In this document: one piece after another, positions 1 through 8,892 of the stretch
Layout of the letters: every line of letters begins with the position of its first letter
Numbering within the stretch: the first letter of the stretch is position 1
NCBI RefSeq assembly: GCF_902168435.1
Contig: NZ_LR656168.1
Location: 124,001-188,000 of the forward strand
DNA from: Bacillus marasmi
Lineage (GTDB): Bacteria > Bacillota > Bacilli > Bacillales > Cytobacillaceae
Reading direction: 5' to 3'
DNA: 64,000 nucleotides
Program-made: the position numbers and the translations under genes
The notes under the pieces: generated by a model
Databases searched by the model: none
Told to the model about the DNA's origin: nothing
The model's input: only the letters and a program-made list of their open reading frames with translations

Positions 1-852
1 AGTAGCCACCATACCTGCTGCCGCTATCTCATTCATACCAAGTAGTTTCCCAAGTTGTAGCAATGGCTTTTTAAACACCTTAGTGATGATATCAACCATT
101 ACATAAGCACCTGCTAATACAATCGCAATACTTCCTACAACCTGAACCCCTTCCTCAATCGTAGCCGTACCAGGAATAATCGTTATATCTGTTAATGTAT
201 GAACAATCCCAACGGCGAGTCCAAGTGTTGCCACAACCACAACCCCATGACCAAATATTGTGAACCCTTTGATCATTTTTTCCGGAATTTTCCATAAACC
301 TACACAAATTAATGCGGATACTAAGATAATCGGAATAAGGTTTTTCAGAACCATTCCAATTGAAAAACCGGAAACTAAGCCCCCGACTAAACAGCCAATT
401 GGAATAGTAATCATCCCTGCTAATATTCCAGTCGCTAAGAAGCGATGATCCTTTTTCTCGATAATTCCTAATGCAACAGGAATGGAGAATACGATGGTAG
501 GTCCCATCATTGATCCTAAAATAACCCCTGAGAATAAACCTGCGTCCGCGGTTTCAGCCATTTCTTCAGCTAACTGGAAGCCACCCATATCAATCGCTAA
601 CAAAGTTGTCGCAAACATCGAAGGGTCGGCACCTAAAGCACTATAAATCGGTACTATAACCGGACTTAATAAATCCGCTAACACCGGGGCAACAACAATG
701 ATTCCGACCATGGCCAAGGTTAAAGAACCCATTGCCATTACACCTTCATCAAACTTGTCACCGAAGCCAAATTTATTTTTAAAACTCTTATCTAATGCAC
801 CAAGAACCATAAAAATAACCATTAAGTACAAAATAATTTCATTAACACTCAT
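1..852 (-). CDS. eutH: Ethanolamine permease EutH (C-terminus beyond window)
   Basis: Translating the minus strand from the ATG at 852 gives an open frame to the window edge (284 codons seen). It begins MSVNEIILYLMVIFMVLG and is rich in hydrophobic segments with Gly-rich turns such as LLAIDMGGFQLAEEMAE and SGVILGSMMGPTIVFSIP, which are characteristic of EutH. The ATG follows a good AGGAGG-type site. EutH is an inner-membrane protein that helps ethanolamine enter the cell, mainly when little of it is in the uncharged form. It is the last eut gene visible here, 78 bp after eutN, and is probably co-transcribed. The C-terminus is missing only because the window ends. Confidence 0.93.
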   Translation of the reverse strand, partial: MSVNEIILYLMVIFMVLGALDKSFKNKFGFGDKFDEGVMAMGSLTLAMVGIIVVAPVLADLLSPVIVPIYSALGADPSMFATTLLAIDMGGFQLAEEMAETADAGLFSGVILGSMMGPTIVFSIPVALGIIEKKDHRFLATGILAGMITIPIGCLVGGLVSGFSIGMVLKNLIPIILVSALICVGLWKIPEKMIKGFTIFGHGVVVVATLGLAVGIVHTLTDITIIPGTATIEEGVQVVGSIAIVLAGAYVMVDIITKVFKKPLLQLGKLLGMNEIAAAGMVAT

Positions 853-930
853 GATCGGTTTCCTCCTATACGGAATTTTCCAGGAACCCTTTACCTGACA
901 TCATGTCGTTTCTCGAGGCATTTTCTGAAA

Positions 931-1200
931 TTAATCCTCTTCAATATCGATGGAATCCACCACACCTACAACAACAGCGTCAACAGGAAGCTGAGGATTT
1001 TCCAATGATGCCCTCGCACCTCCACCAGTTGTAACTAGAACCGTGTCACTGACTCCAGCACCGGCATTATCGGCTGCAACAAAATAGTCATTTGCTCCGT
1101 CTTTTTTATAAAGAGGTTCAATCACTAAAAATTTTAACCCGTTTAATTTTTCGTCTTTTCTCGTTGCCCATAAGCTCCCGACTACTTTGCCGACAATCAT
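931..1200 (-). CDS. eutN: BMC vertex protein EutN (CcmL/EutN family)
   Basis: This is an 89-residue protein of the usual length for the EutN/CcmL family, which forms pentamers that cap the vertices of the microcompartment shell. The start MIVGKVVGSLWATRK and the Gly-rich stretch DNAGAGVSDTVLVTTGGGAR are typical of the family. Its ATG overlaps the TAA of the upstream gene by one base, so the two are translationally coupled. It acts as a structural part of the ethanolamine microcompartment. No unusual residues were noticed. Confidence 0.95.
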   Translation of the reverse strand: MIVGKVVGSLWATRKDEKLNGLKFLVIEPLYKKDGANDYFVAADNAGAGVSDTVLVTTGGGARASLENPQLPVDAVVVGVVDSIDIEED

Positions 1201-1874
1201 TATGAATTCCCTCTTTCCCTAATAATTGTTATTTGATGGGTACGGACAAAGTCCTGTGCAAGTGGAGTAATAATGCATTTTTTCCCAACAGTAATCTCTT
1301 TAATATTTTGAAGATACAATTTCTGTAAATCAGCCTCAGATATTAGCTTTTTTTGAAGCGAAAAGGACTGAGATAGGATTCGAGTGCTGTCTACCACCGC
1401 TTCAGCAGCTACAACGGGAGCTTCTGAAATATGTAATTCTCGTTTCTCCAATACCTCATCCTTCTGCAAAAACAGTACGCTATAGCCCTTTAATTTTCGC
1501 TCGTACTCTTCATACAGCTTGTAAAGCAACACAGGCGAGCTGCCCTTATAGTCGCGGTATTCAACTCCATCCTGGAGAACAACGACTCTTTTACCTTGTA
1601 ACATGTTAGAGAGCACAAACTGTTCTTCGTCTGTTGCACCGATTCCATTGGCTAAATTTGCGAGCATCGTAACCGTTAAATGCGGAATCACAATCAACTC
1701 AAAATATTTCATTTTATTCTTTTCTGAAAAATAATGAAGCTGATAGGAATCTACTAATATCTTTTCCAACTCATGTTCTTTCGTATCTGACATGATACAA
1801 ACATGAGGGAAACTGTTTACCATCTTTTGCACAATCTCTTGATAAACTAGCTCAACTAATCCATCCAAATCCAT
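1200..1874 (-). CDS. Firmicutes-specific ethanolamine utilisation protein (TIGR02536-type)
   Basis: This 224-residue protein sits between pduL and eutN, the position occupied in non-proteobacterial eut operons by a family of uncertain function sometimes annotated as a flavoprotein. The N-terminus (MDLDGLVELVYQEIVQKM) looks like the amphipathic helix of an encapsulation peptide, followed by a central alpha/beta part (VCIMSDTKEHELEKIL, VIPHLTVTMLANLANGIG). The C-terminus (ITPLAQDFVRTHQITII) repeats a motif also present near the N-terminus of EutT. It is probably luminal cargo. The biochemical role is not known and should not be assumed from the flavoprotein label. Confidence 0.8.
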   Translation of the reverse strand: MDLDGLVELVYQEIVQKMVNSFPHVCIMSDTKEHELEKILVDSYQLHYFSEKNKMKYFELIVIPHLTVTMLANLANGIGATDEEQFVLSNMLQGKRVVVLQDGVEYRDYKGSSPVLLYKLYEEYERKLKGYSVLFLQKDEVLEKRELHISEAPVVAAEAVVDSTRILSQSFSLQKKLISEADLQKLYLQNIKEITVGKKCIITPLAQDFVRTHQITIIRERGNS

Positions 1875-1886
1875 AAATCATCACCT

Positions 1887-2519
1887 CTAGGTACCTTTTT
1901 TCTTGATTCGCCCTAAAGTACCTTTCTCAAAACCACAAGCATTTGCTTCATCATAATCGATATGCATATAGGTTTGGAATTTGTCGCTAACTCTTACCAA
2001 AACATCATCAAAAATGAGCGGTCGATTTCCAAATACTTGCACGCTCACAATTTCTTTATCCTTAACATTAAAGCGGAAAGCAGCTTCTGGAGTCATATGA
2101 ATATGCCTTTTTGCCACAATCACTCCAAACGGTAGGTCTAATTCACTTAAAGCAGTGGCTATTTTTACAGCTGGTGTCCCAGAGAGATTGCCACTTTCAC
2201 GGACGGGAGCCGATAAACCAAGTGTAATAGAATCTGTCAATGACACCTCGACCTGGGTTTCGCCTCGTTCCGGACCTAAAATCACAACATTCTCAAGCCT
2301 TCCTTTAGGTCCGATAACGGTTACCCTTTCTCTGCAAACAAATTGCCCTGGTTGTGATAAGTCACGGTCTTTTGTTAACAAGTATCCTTTACCAAACAAT
2401 TGGTCTATAGCCTTTCTACTTAGATGAACATGCCGACCTGATGCTTCTACTTCAATAAACTCTTTAAAAATCCGCTCAGTTAAAATATCCATAAACTGAT
2501 TTATTTTCGCATCAAACAA
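1887..2519 (-). CDS. pduL: Phosphotransacylase, PduL/EutD type
   Basis: This 210-residue PduL-family enzyme interconverts acetyl-CoA and acetyl-phosphate inside the microcompartment, recycling CoA for EutE. Visible signatures are the duplicated His motifs, SGRHVHLSRKAI near residue 30 and AKRHIHMTPEAAFRF near residue 135, whose histidines bind the two zinc ions in this family. The N-terminal segment (INQFMDILTERIFKEF) resembles an encapsulation helix. The start is a TTG seven bases after GGAGGGG. It belongs to the PduL family, not to the Pta-type EutD of enteric bacteria. Confidence 0.93.
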   Translation of the reverse strand: MFDAKINQFMDILTERIFKEFIEVEASGRHVHLSRKAIDQLFGKGYLLTKDRDLSQPGQFVCRERVTVIGPKGRLENVVILGPERGETQVEVSLTDSITLGLSAPVRESGNLSGTPAVKIATALSELDLPFGVIVAKRHIHMTPEAAFRFNVKDKEIVSVQVFGNRPLIFDDVLVRVSDKFQTYMHIDYDEANACGFEKGTLGRIKKKGT

Positions 2520-2539
2520 TCACCATCCCCTCCTAACAA

Positions 2540-3310
2540 TTAAGATTTATAATGACCAACCCTAAATTTGAACATCATAATATAAATTAAGGAGGATAAA
2601 CGGTTTAATGCTAAAATAATATCGCCTCGGTCAGCATCACCATCAGGAAGTTTAAAAGCCTCGTACGCGGCCAATTCAACCTCTCTGGCTCCACTCCGCA
2701 AAGCATTTAAGCATACTACAACCTCACCCATACTGTAATCAGGGGTAAAATGACCCGTACCAAAATATTTTTCCGGATGATGGGACATTTCCCTTAGATC
2801 TGCTGGAGACATTTTTAGTAGTGTAAACTCTCCCACCTTTTCGCCGAGAACCTCGCATCTTAATAGATTTCTGATAAACAGCAGAACCTCCTGCAGGTCG
2901 GCAACAAGCTTCGTATGCCCCAATTTTTCAGCTGTAATTTGCGTTTCAAGTAACCTTGACTCAAATGAATCAAGTTTTCCTCGAAAAACAATTCGCTTAT
3001 GATCCTTAAAGACGAGCACATTTCCATAGAGAGAGGTCATATGTTCCGGCTTCTCATCCAGATATCCCCCAAACAAGGTCGTGTACCGATAGTGGGACCG
3101 CTTCTTTTTGTCTTCACTTGTCGTAACCGGAGTACCTTCCTCTGGTTTCTGTCCAGGTTCGATGTATTTCAATTGAATTTGGTGATCGGTTAAAAAACCT
3201 TTAGCAGATGGTGTAACAATCGTCCCTTTTTGGATTTCCAGAACATTAACAGACTTTAAGTCTTTTCCTTTTAAGAGATTACGAATTTCACCCTCTGTTA
3301 ACAGTGCCAT
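2540..3310 (-). CDS. eutT: Cobalamin adenosyltransferase EutT
   Basis: EutT makes adenosylcobalamin for ethanolamine ammonia lyase. The ATG at 3310 (256 residues) is preferred because AAGGAAGTG lies just upstream. A GTG 18 bases earlier also gives an open frame but has no ribosome binding site. An N-terminal module (VTPSAKGFLTDHQIQL) precedes the adenosyltransferase domain. The Cys-rich HX11CCXXC metal motif of enteric EutT is absent: only one Cys is seen, in NLLRCEVLGE. This fits the metal-independent EutT class described from Listeria and other Firmicutes. The gene lies between eutM and pduL. Confidence 0.9.
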   Translation of the reverse strand: MALLTEGEIRNLLKGKDLKSVNVLEIQKGTIVTPSAKGFLTDHQIQLKYIEPGQKPEEGTPVTTSEDKKKRSHYRYTTLFGGYLDEKPEHMTSLYGNVLVFKDHKRIVFRGKLDSFESRLLETQITAEKLGHTKLVADLQEVLLFIRNLLRCEVLGEKVGEFTLLKMSPADLREMSHHPEKYFGTGHFTPDYSMGEVVVCLNALRSGAREVELAAYEAFKLPDGDADRGDIILALNRLSSLIYIMMFKFRVGHYKS

Positions 3311-3440
3311 ATTTGTCACTTCCTTCACATGAATAAGGCTGCTTTAGATAAATGACCCACGCTTTTATTAAGCGAATACTAGATTTCCGATATCGTTATT
3401 CCTACACACGTAAGCAGCCCTACTCCATCCTATCCTACTT

Positions 3441-3722
3441 TTATTCACCCTTAGGTAAAATCGCATCAACTTCTGCATGTGGACGAGGAATGACATGAAC
3501 AGAAACTAATTCTCCGACGCGTTCTGCTGCTGCAGCCCCAGCATCTGTAGCTGCTTTGACAGCACCTACATCACCGCGAACCATCACAGTCACTAATCCT
3601 GCACCGATTTGCTCTTTTCCAACTAAAGTAACGTTTGCTGCTTTTACCATTGCATCTGCTGCTTCAATTGCTCCAACTAAACCTCTAGTTTCAACCATTC
3701 CTAATGCGTTTGTGCTTGCCAT
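3441..3722 (-). CDS. eutM: BMC-H hexameric shell protein EutM/PduA-like
   Basis: This is a single BMC-domain shell protein of 93 residues from the ATG at 3722, which is eight bases after AGGAGG. An ATG two codons earlier lies almost on top of the ribosome binding site and is unlikely. The sequence shows the family pattern: [48 protein letters not shown] and the C-terminal [15 protein letters not shown]. It forms hexagonal facets whose central pores pass small metabolites. The gene stands between eutE and eutT. Confidence 0.96.
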   Translation of the reverse strand: MASTNALGMVETRGLVGAIEAADAMVKAANVTLVGKEQIGAGLVTVMVRGDVGAVKAATDAGAAAAERVGELVSVHVIPRPHAEVDAILPKGE

Positions 3723-3821
3723 TTTCATTTCCTCCTCATAAAATCAATATTTTTTTAGTAATGATATCGAAGAGTCTAGGAAAATAATCAAATCTATAAT
3801 CCTACCTCTTCTTACTTAGGG

Positions 3822-5285
3822 TTATTTTAATTGCGCTAATACCTGTTTAATAATCGTTTCGATTAATTCCTTTTGACTGCTCAATTCTACATTCGGCTTG
3901 ACTATTGCCTTTGTATCCCTTAACTCCTCAAGTTCCTTCACGCCATAGGCGATTCGGCGAATATTAATCAAATTAAGCGGACCAATATTATCAGAAGTAG
4001 AACCTCCACCAATGGCTCCGCAGCCTAATGTAAGCGATGGAACTAGGTTAGTCGTCGCCCCAATGCCACCGAGTGCCCCAGGAGTATTAATTAATAATCT
4101 GGATACCGGCTTTTTCAAGGCAAATTCTCTAATAACATCTTTATTTTCCGAGTGAATGATTAGCGTGTGCCCAGCGCCTTCATTAAATAGAATCTCGATA
4201 CACTTATGACAAGCAGTTTCCCAGTTCTTTTCAGTATAGAAAGCTAGGATTGGTGCAAGTTTTTCCCGCGAGTACGGAACATCCTTGCCTACTCTCGTTT
4301 CTTCAGCAATCAAGACTCTAGTGCCAGCCGGAATCTCTAATTCTGCTAATTTAGCAATTTGCTCCACCGTTTTGCCAACAATCGCTGGATTCATGGTGCC
4401 ATTCGCTCTCATAATGAACTTCTCTAATATCTTACTTTCATGGCTTGATAGAAAATAGCCACCTTGTTTCACACATTCCTCGATAACCTGTTCACGGATG
4501 CATTCCTCCACCACAATCGATTGCTCTGATGCGCAAATCACACCATTATCGAAGGTTTTCGAGTCAAAAATCCGCTTAACTGCTAGAGGAATATTGGCAC
4601 TCCTTTCGATAAACGCAGGTGCATTTCCCGGACCAACACCGATTGCTGGTGTCCCAGAGGAATAAGCTGCTTTTACCATTCCCGAACCGCCTGTTGCTAA
4701 AATTAAAGCAATATCCTTACCCTTCATTAATGTATCGGTGCCCTCTAAAGTTGGGTTCGTTAAGACACTAATCGCATCTTCCGGGCAGCCTGCTTTTATT
4801 GCTGCCTCTTTTAGGATTCGAACCGCTTCCAATGTGCAATTTAGCGCTGTTGGATGGGGCGAAAAAATAATCGCATTCCCTGCTTTAATTGCAATCAACG
4901 CTTTAAAAATAGTGGTTGACGTTGGATTTGTTGACGGGATTAAGGCGGTAATCACCCCAAGTGGTACGCCAACCTCCATTATTTTTTGCTGCTCATCTTC
5001 TGCTAAAATTCCCACAGTCTTTAAATCTTTAATTGAATCGTAGACGGTTTGGGAAGCAAAAAGATTCTTTAATACTTTGTCTTCCCAATTGCCAAAGCCC
5101 GTTTCAACGGCAGCAAGCTTAGCTAGCTTTTCGCTGTTTTCTACTCCCGCATCAGCAATTGCTTTCACGATAGTATCTAATTGGCTTTGACTGAATTCAG
5201 TTAATATTTTTTGAGCCACCTTGGCTTTAGCTATTAAGTTCCGAGCCTCTTGTATCGAGCGCAAGTCTTTATCTGCGACAATCAT
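3822..5285 (-). CDS. eutE: CoA-acylating acetaldehyde dehydrogenase EutE
   Basis: This 487-residue aldehyde dehydrogenase converts acetaldehyde, NAD and CoA to acetyl-CoA inside the shell. The catalytic Cys is in DNGVICASEQSIVVEE, and cofactor loops include PSTNPTSTTIFKALIAIKAG and ALILATGGSGMVKAAY. Unlike enteric EutE, it lacks an N-terminal encapsulation extension and starts directly at the region equivalent to SLDDAVAAAKVAQ. Its C-terminus ends in a predicted amphipathic helix (QKELIETIIKQVLAQLK) that could do the same job. The ATG overlaps the TGA of the preceding BMC gene (ATGA), so the two are translationally coupled. Confidence 0.95.
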   Translation of the reverse strand: MIVADKDLRSIQEARNLIAKAKVAQKILTEFSQSQLDTIVKAIADAGVENSEKLAKLAAVETGFGNWEDKVLKNLFASQTVYDSIKDLKTVGILAEDEQQKIMEVGVPLGVITALIPSTNPTSTTIFKALIAIKAGNAIIFSPHPTALNCTLEAVRILKEAAIKAGCPEDAISVLTNPTLEGTDTLMKGKDIALILATGGSGMVKAAYSSGTPAIGVGPGNAPAFIERSANIPLAVKRIFDSKTFDNGVICASEQSIVVEECIREQVIEECVKQGGYFLSSHESKILEKFIMRANGTMNPAIVGKTVEQIAKLAELEIPAGTRVLIAEETRVGKDVPYSREKLAPILAFYTEKNWETACHKCIEILFNEGAGHTLIIHSENKDVIREFALKKPVSRLLINTPGALGGIGATTNLVPSLTLGCGAIGGGSTSDNIGPLNLINIRRIAYGVKELEELRDTKAIVKPNVELSSQKELIETIIKQVLAQLK

Positions 5286-5908
5286 TCACTTGCCCCCTCT
5301 CGACTGTAATCAGTAAGTAGTTGTATCAAAAATTCTTTTCGCCCATATTTTATTTCATTGGGTTTCACATTTTTTATGTGCAGTTTTCGAGCGAGTTTCC
5401 TCAACTCTTCAACCTTTTTCCCTTCAAGTTCATCAGCATCAAAGACTTCCCTGTCGAGGTGTGTGTCCTCTTCAAGAATTAGTTCCTCCGCTGGTATAGG
5501 ATCGTATATCAACTCAATATCAGCTTCGGACACAGCTTCTGAATCCGTTTCGATTCCGGTTACGATTTCAGTATGAGGTTCGACGGCGACTGTGACTTCG
5601 GTCTCGAGCTCAACAGCAGGAACTTCGTCCACCTTTGGTTGTACCAACACCTTCGTCGTTTCCTCATGCGGCCTGGCAATGACATGCGTCGAAATGAGGG
5701 TGCCACATTTTTTAGCAGCTTCTTTCCCAGCATCGACCGCAGCTTTTATCGCTCCAACATCGCCAGACAAGAGCACCGTAACTAGTCCGCTTCGAATTCT
5801 TTCTAATTTTATTAATGTTACATTGGCAGCTTTGAGAGCAGCATCGGCAGCTTCGATTGCTCCGACATAGCCTTTTACTTCAATTAGCCCGAGGGCAGCC
5901 GTTTTCAT
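5282..5908 (-). CDS. BMC-H shell protein with acidic linker and Rho_N/SAP-like C-terminal domain (EutK-like position)
   Basis: This 208-residue protein has three parts. Residues 1 to about 90 form a BMC domain ([45 protein letters not shown]). A roughly 70-residue very acidic linker follows. The last 50 residues contain KVEELRKLARKLHIKNV and GRKEFLIQLL, the helix pattern of Rho N-terminal or SAP-type nucleic-acid-binding modules. It occupies the place of EutK, whose enteric form carries a helix-turn-helix tail after its BMC domain. A minor shell component with a luminal or cytosolic tail is likely. The tail assignment is by eye. Confidence 0.85.
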   Translation of the reverse strand: MKTAALGLIEVKGYVGAIEAADAALKAANVTLIKLERIRSGLVTVLLSGDVGAIKAAVDAGKEAAKKCGTLISTHVIARPHEETTKVLVQPKVDEVPAVELETEVTVAVEPHTEIVTGIETDSEAVSEADIELIYDPIPAEELILEEDTHLDREVFDADELEGKKVEELRKLARKLHIKNVKPNEIKYGRKEFLIQLLTDYSREGASE

Positions 5909-5917
5909 CGCTTATTC

Positions 5918-6571
5918 CTAAAAATTCGTTGGATTTTCTGCGACAAATTGGACTGCTGCTGCAAATGCATCACATGCTGCCTTACATGCTGATTGGCTTC
6001 CTGTCAGTAAGCCGCCGCCAAAGTTGGTTTCTGAAGGAGGACCGTAAAATGCTGCAATTCGAACATCTGCTGCTTTGAGTGCTGCATCAAGTCCATACAT
6101 CGCTTCAAGGGGCGGTGCAATTAAATAAGCAATTGCTTCGCCTTCTGGAATTCCTGCTACCTCTGATAAATAAGAACCCGTTCTCGAAATGCAATGTGCA
6201 TAATATGGAACTGAATTATCATCATTAGCACTGACAAAATTCGCACCATTTTCGATAAAATCAACCGCTGCATTAACACCGCTTCTCACTTCAGCCGGAC
6301 TTGGTCCTGCAAGAATCCCAATGACCTCACCTGCTAATTTCGTTGAAGCATTGGCTGCACCGGCATAAAACGATTTAGCATATACAACATCAACATCAGC
6401 AGCCTTTGTAGCTTCATCCAATGCTGTATATGTCACATCATCACAATCAGAGGTAATCAAACCTAAGCTTTTTTGATGTGGCTTAAGATTCATTTGTACC
6501 GCCATATCCGGACTGACATTGGAAATGATTTTCACACTTAATACGGCAGCTTTTAGTGGTTCGTGCTTCAT
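5918..6571 (-). CDS. eutL: BMC-T tandem-domain shell protein EutL
   Basis: This is a trimeric shell protein of about 217 residues with two fused BMC domains. It closely follows the EutL pattern: KSLGLITSDCDDVTYTALDE, GEVIGILAGPSPAEVRSGV, ISRTGSYLSEVAGI, IAPPLEAMYGLDAALKAADV and GGGLLTGSQSACKAACDAFA. EutL trimers have a gated central pore. The start at 6571 follows AGGAGAAATTG. A TTG one codon upstream is less likely. The gene is directly downstream of eutC. Confidence 0.96.
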   Translation of the reverse strand: MKHEPLKAAVLSVKIISNVSPDMAVQMNLKPHQKSLGLITSDCDDVTYTALDEATKAADVDVVYAKSFYAGAANASTKLAGEVIGILAGPSPAEVRSGVNAAVDFIENGANFVSANDDNSVPYYAHCISRTGSYLSEVAGIPEGEAIAYLIAPPLEAMYGLDAALKAADVRIAAFYGPPSETNFGGGLLTGSQSACKAACDAFAAAVQFVAENPTNF

Positions 6572-6583
6572 CAATTTCTCCTC

Positions 6584-7483
6584 CTATCCCTCACGTTTTA
6601 AATCGATACCAGAGGCTTTTCGATCAATCATGGTTTTAATGACTTCGGCGATATGAGCGCCCGCTTCAACAGGGGAAGTACCACCTTTATGAATGTTGGA
6701 TACAACCGTTCTTCTTGCCTCAGGCATATCAACTGTTGGCTTATAGGCGATATAAGCACTCATTGATTCCGCAGTCACTAGACCAGGACGTTCACCGACC
6801 AACAAACAAACTACGTCTGCGTCCGTTGTTTCACCAATTACATCCATAGCTGGCACGCGGCAGTATTTTACGAATAAGACATGGTCCGTTGCGATTCCAT
6901 ATACCTTTAACCCCTGCTTTATTGCTGAAAGAGCGTCCACCATATTGGCTTCAATGGCTGCAGAGCTTAAACCGTCACCGACAACCAATTGAACCTTTGG
7001 TTCGCCCAAGGTTTCCTTCATGGTTTGAACAGCTTCAGGTGAGAATTGTCGTCCAAGATCCGGTCTTGTTAAATATTCATCCTTGCTACCGCAAACCGTT
7101 TGTGTCGGAATAAGCCCGTGCTCCTTCACGAACTCATCCGGTACATCAGAAAACACCGCATCTTGGGCCGCAGCATGGTCGGCTCTAAAACGCAAACTTG
7201 TAACCGTTTTGTAGCGTGGTCCTGCACGCCATACTCCAATTCTTGCTGGCGTTTTTTCTTTCATTTTTAAATAACCTTCACGGTCAAATGGTTCTGGGAC
7301 AAGGAGTTGCGTTTTCAAATCGGTCTCAGTAATATCATCGATTAATCCATCTTCACAACCTGGACAACTACAGCCGTCCTCAGTTCCTACTTTCATTTCA
7401 GCAGGTTTTTCCTCTTTTATCTCTCCAACCATTTCTTTTAAAATCGATTGAATCAAGGATTTCAATTCAAGTTCGTTCTCCAT
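6584..7483 (-). CDS. eutC: Ethanolamine ammonia lyase small subunit EutC
   Basis: This 299-residue small subunit of the B12-dependent lyase helps EutB bind adenosylcobalamin. Visible family segments are [68 protein letters not shown] and [18 protein letters not shown]. The first 20 residues ([18 protein letters not shown]) look like the encapsulation peptide known from EutC. A Cys-rich stretch ([11 protein letters not shown]) follows in the linker and is unusual enough to note, possibly a metal site or simply variable linker. It lies 18 bp after eutB. Confidence 0.96.
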   Translation of the reverse strand: MENELELKSLIQSILKEMVGEIKEEKPAEMKVGTEDGCSCPGCEDGLIDDITETDLKTQLLVPEPFDREGYLKMKEKTPARIGVWRAGPRYKTVTSLRFRADHAAAQDAVFSDVPDEFVKEHGLIPTQTVCGSKDEYLTRPDLGRQFSPEAVQTMKETLGEPKVQLVVGDGLSSAAIEANMVDALSAIKQGLKVYGIATDHVLFVKYCRVPAMDVIGETTDADVVCLLVGERPGLVTAESMSAYIAYKPTVDMPEARRTVVSNIHKGGTSPVEAGAHIAEVIKTMIDRKASGIDLKREG

Positions 7484-7501
7484 GTTATTTTCCTCCTTTC
7501 C

Positions 7502-8869
7502 TTACATCAAGAATGTAGATGCATCGCCAGCTTTAGCTGTAAGCTTTCCATTACGATCGATAAAGCCCAATTTCAGCATCCATTCTTCAAATTCTTTGAT
7601 TGGTCTTACACCAAGTAATTCCCTTAATGATGGAGTATCATGGTAACCAGTGCATTGGTAATTCAACATGACATCATCACCATGAGGAATTCCCATGAAA
7701 TAGTTAACCCCTGCAGTCGCTAACATGACAGCCAAGTTTTCTATATCATTTTGATCAGCTTTCATATGGTTTGTATAACAAGCGTCACAGCCCATTGGAA
7801 TACCAGTCAATTTACCCATAAAGTGGTCTTCAAGCCCTGCACGAATTACTTGTCTGGAATCATACAGGAATTCTGGACCAATAAAACCAACTACTGTGTT
7901 CACTAAGAACGGCTCGAATTTCTTTGCAAATCCGTAGCAGCGAGCTTCCATCGTTAATTGGTCTACACCGTGATGCGCATTTGAAGATAACTCTGAACCT
8001 TGTCCTGTTTCGAAGTACATCACGTTCGGACCAGTTCCAGTTCCTTCTTTTAGCGCTAATTGACGAGCTTCCTCCAACATATCTGCTGTGATTCCAAAGG
8101 CAGTATTTCCCTTTTCAGAACCAGCAATGGATTGGAAAATCAAATCGGTCGGAGCACCCTTACGAATCGCATCCATTTGTGTCGTAACATGTGCAAGAAT
8201 ACAGATTTGCGTTGGGACATCCCATTTCTTTTTAAACTCATCAAACTTCTTTAACAGCCGGACTACACTCTCAACAGAATCATCAACAGGATTTAAACCA
8301 ATAACAGCGTCACCGACACCATATGATAATCCCTCCATAATTGAAGCGATAATTCCATCAGGGTCATCCGTTGGATGATTTGGTTGCAGACGAGCTGATA
8401 GCGTTCCCTCCAAACCAATCGTAGTGTTACAGGTTGCTGATATACGGATTTTTTTCGCGCCGTAAACCAAGTCTAAATTCGACATTAATTTAGTCACGGC
8501 AGAAACCATTTCCGAAGTTAAACCTCTTGAAACCCGCTTAATCATCGAACCTGTCGTATTTTGATCTAGGATCCACTCACGAAACTCCTGGACGGTCCAA
8601 TTTTTAATTTCGTTATAGATTTTTTCATTCACACCATCCTGAATGACTCTCGTTACTTCATCCATTTCATACGGTACAGCCGGATTGTTGCGCAAGTCGG
8701 CAAGTGTCAGGTTGGACACCACCACCTTTGCTGCAACTCTCTCTTCAGCAGACTCTGCTGCTATTTGGGCTAAGTTATCTCCTGATTTTTCCTCATTCGC
8801 CTTAGCCATGACATCATTAATGCTCTTAAATTGGTATGTACGGCCAAACAGTTTTGTTTTTAAAATCAC
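7502..8869 (-). CDS. eutB: Ethanolamine ammonia lyase large subunit EutB
   Basis: This is the catalytic TIM-barrel subunit that splits ethanolamine into acetaldehyde and ammonia. A GTG start at 8869 is chosen, giving 455 residues that begin MILKTKLFGRTYQFKS. It lies six bases after GAGGAGGA and matches the start of enteric EutB. The longer TTG frame would run through the ribosome binding site. Conserved stretches include ISATCNTTIGLEGTLSARLQ, YGVGDAVIGLNPVDDS, PNVMYFETGQGSELSSNAHH and GIPMGCDACYTNHM. It is followed by eutC. Confidence 0.97.
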   Translation of the reverse strand: MILKTKLFGRTYQFKSINDVMAKANEEKSGDNLAQIAAESAEERVAAKVVVSNLTLADLRNNPAVPYEMDEVTRVIQDGVNEKIYNEIKNWTVQEFREWILDQNTTGSMIKRVSRGLTSEMVSAVTKLMSNLDLVYGAKKIRISATCNTTIGLEGTLSARLQPNHPTDDPDGIIASIMEGLSYGVGDAVIGLNPVDDSVESVVRLLKKFDEFKKKWDVPTQICILAHVTTQMDAIRKGAPTDLIFQSIAGSEKGNTAFGITADMLEEARQLALKEGTGTGPNVMYFETGQGSELSSNAHHGVDQLTMEARCYGFAKKFEPFLVNTVVGFIGPEFLYDSRQVIRAGLEDHFMGKLTGIPMGCDACYTNHMKADQNDIENLAVMLATAGVNYFMGIPHGDDVMLNYQCTGYHDTPSLRELLGVRPIKEFEEWMLKLGFIDRNGKLTAKAGDASTFLM

Positions 8870-8892
8870 AAGAAGTCCTCCTCTCAATCCCT

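Noticed and set aside
698-898. Plus-strand frames opposite eut genes (for example 698-898, 2155-2427, 5592-5870)
   Set aside because: They lie antisense to well-supported genes, lack ribosome binding sites and encode low-complexity sequence typical of shadow frames.
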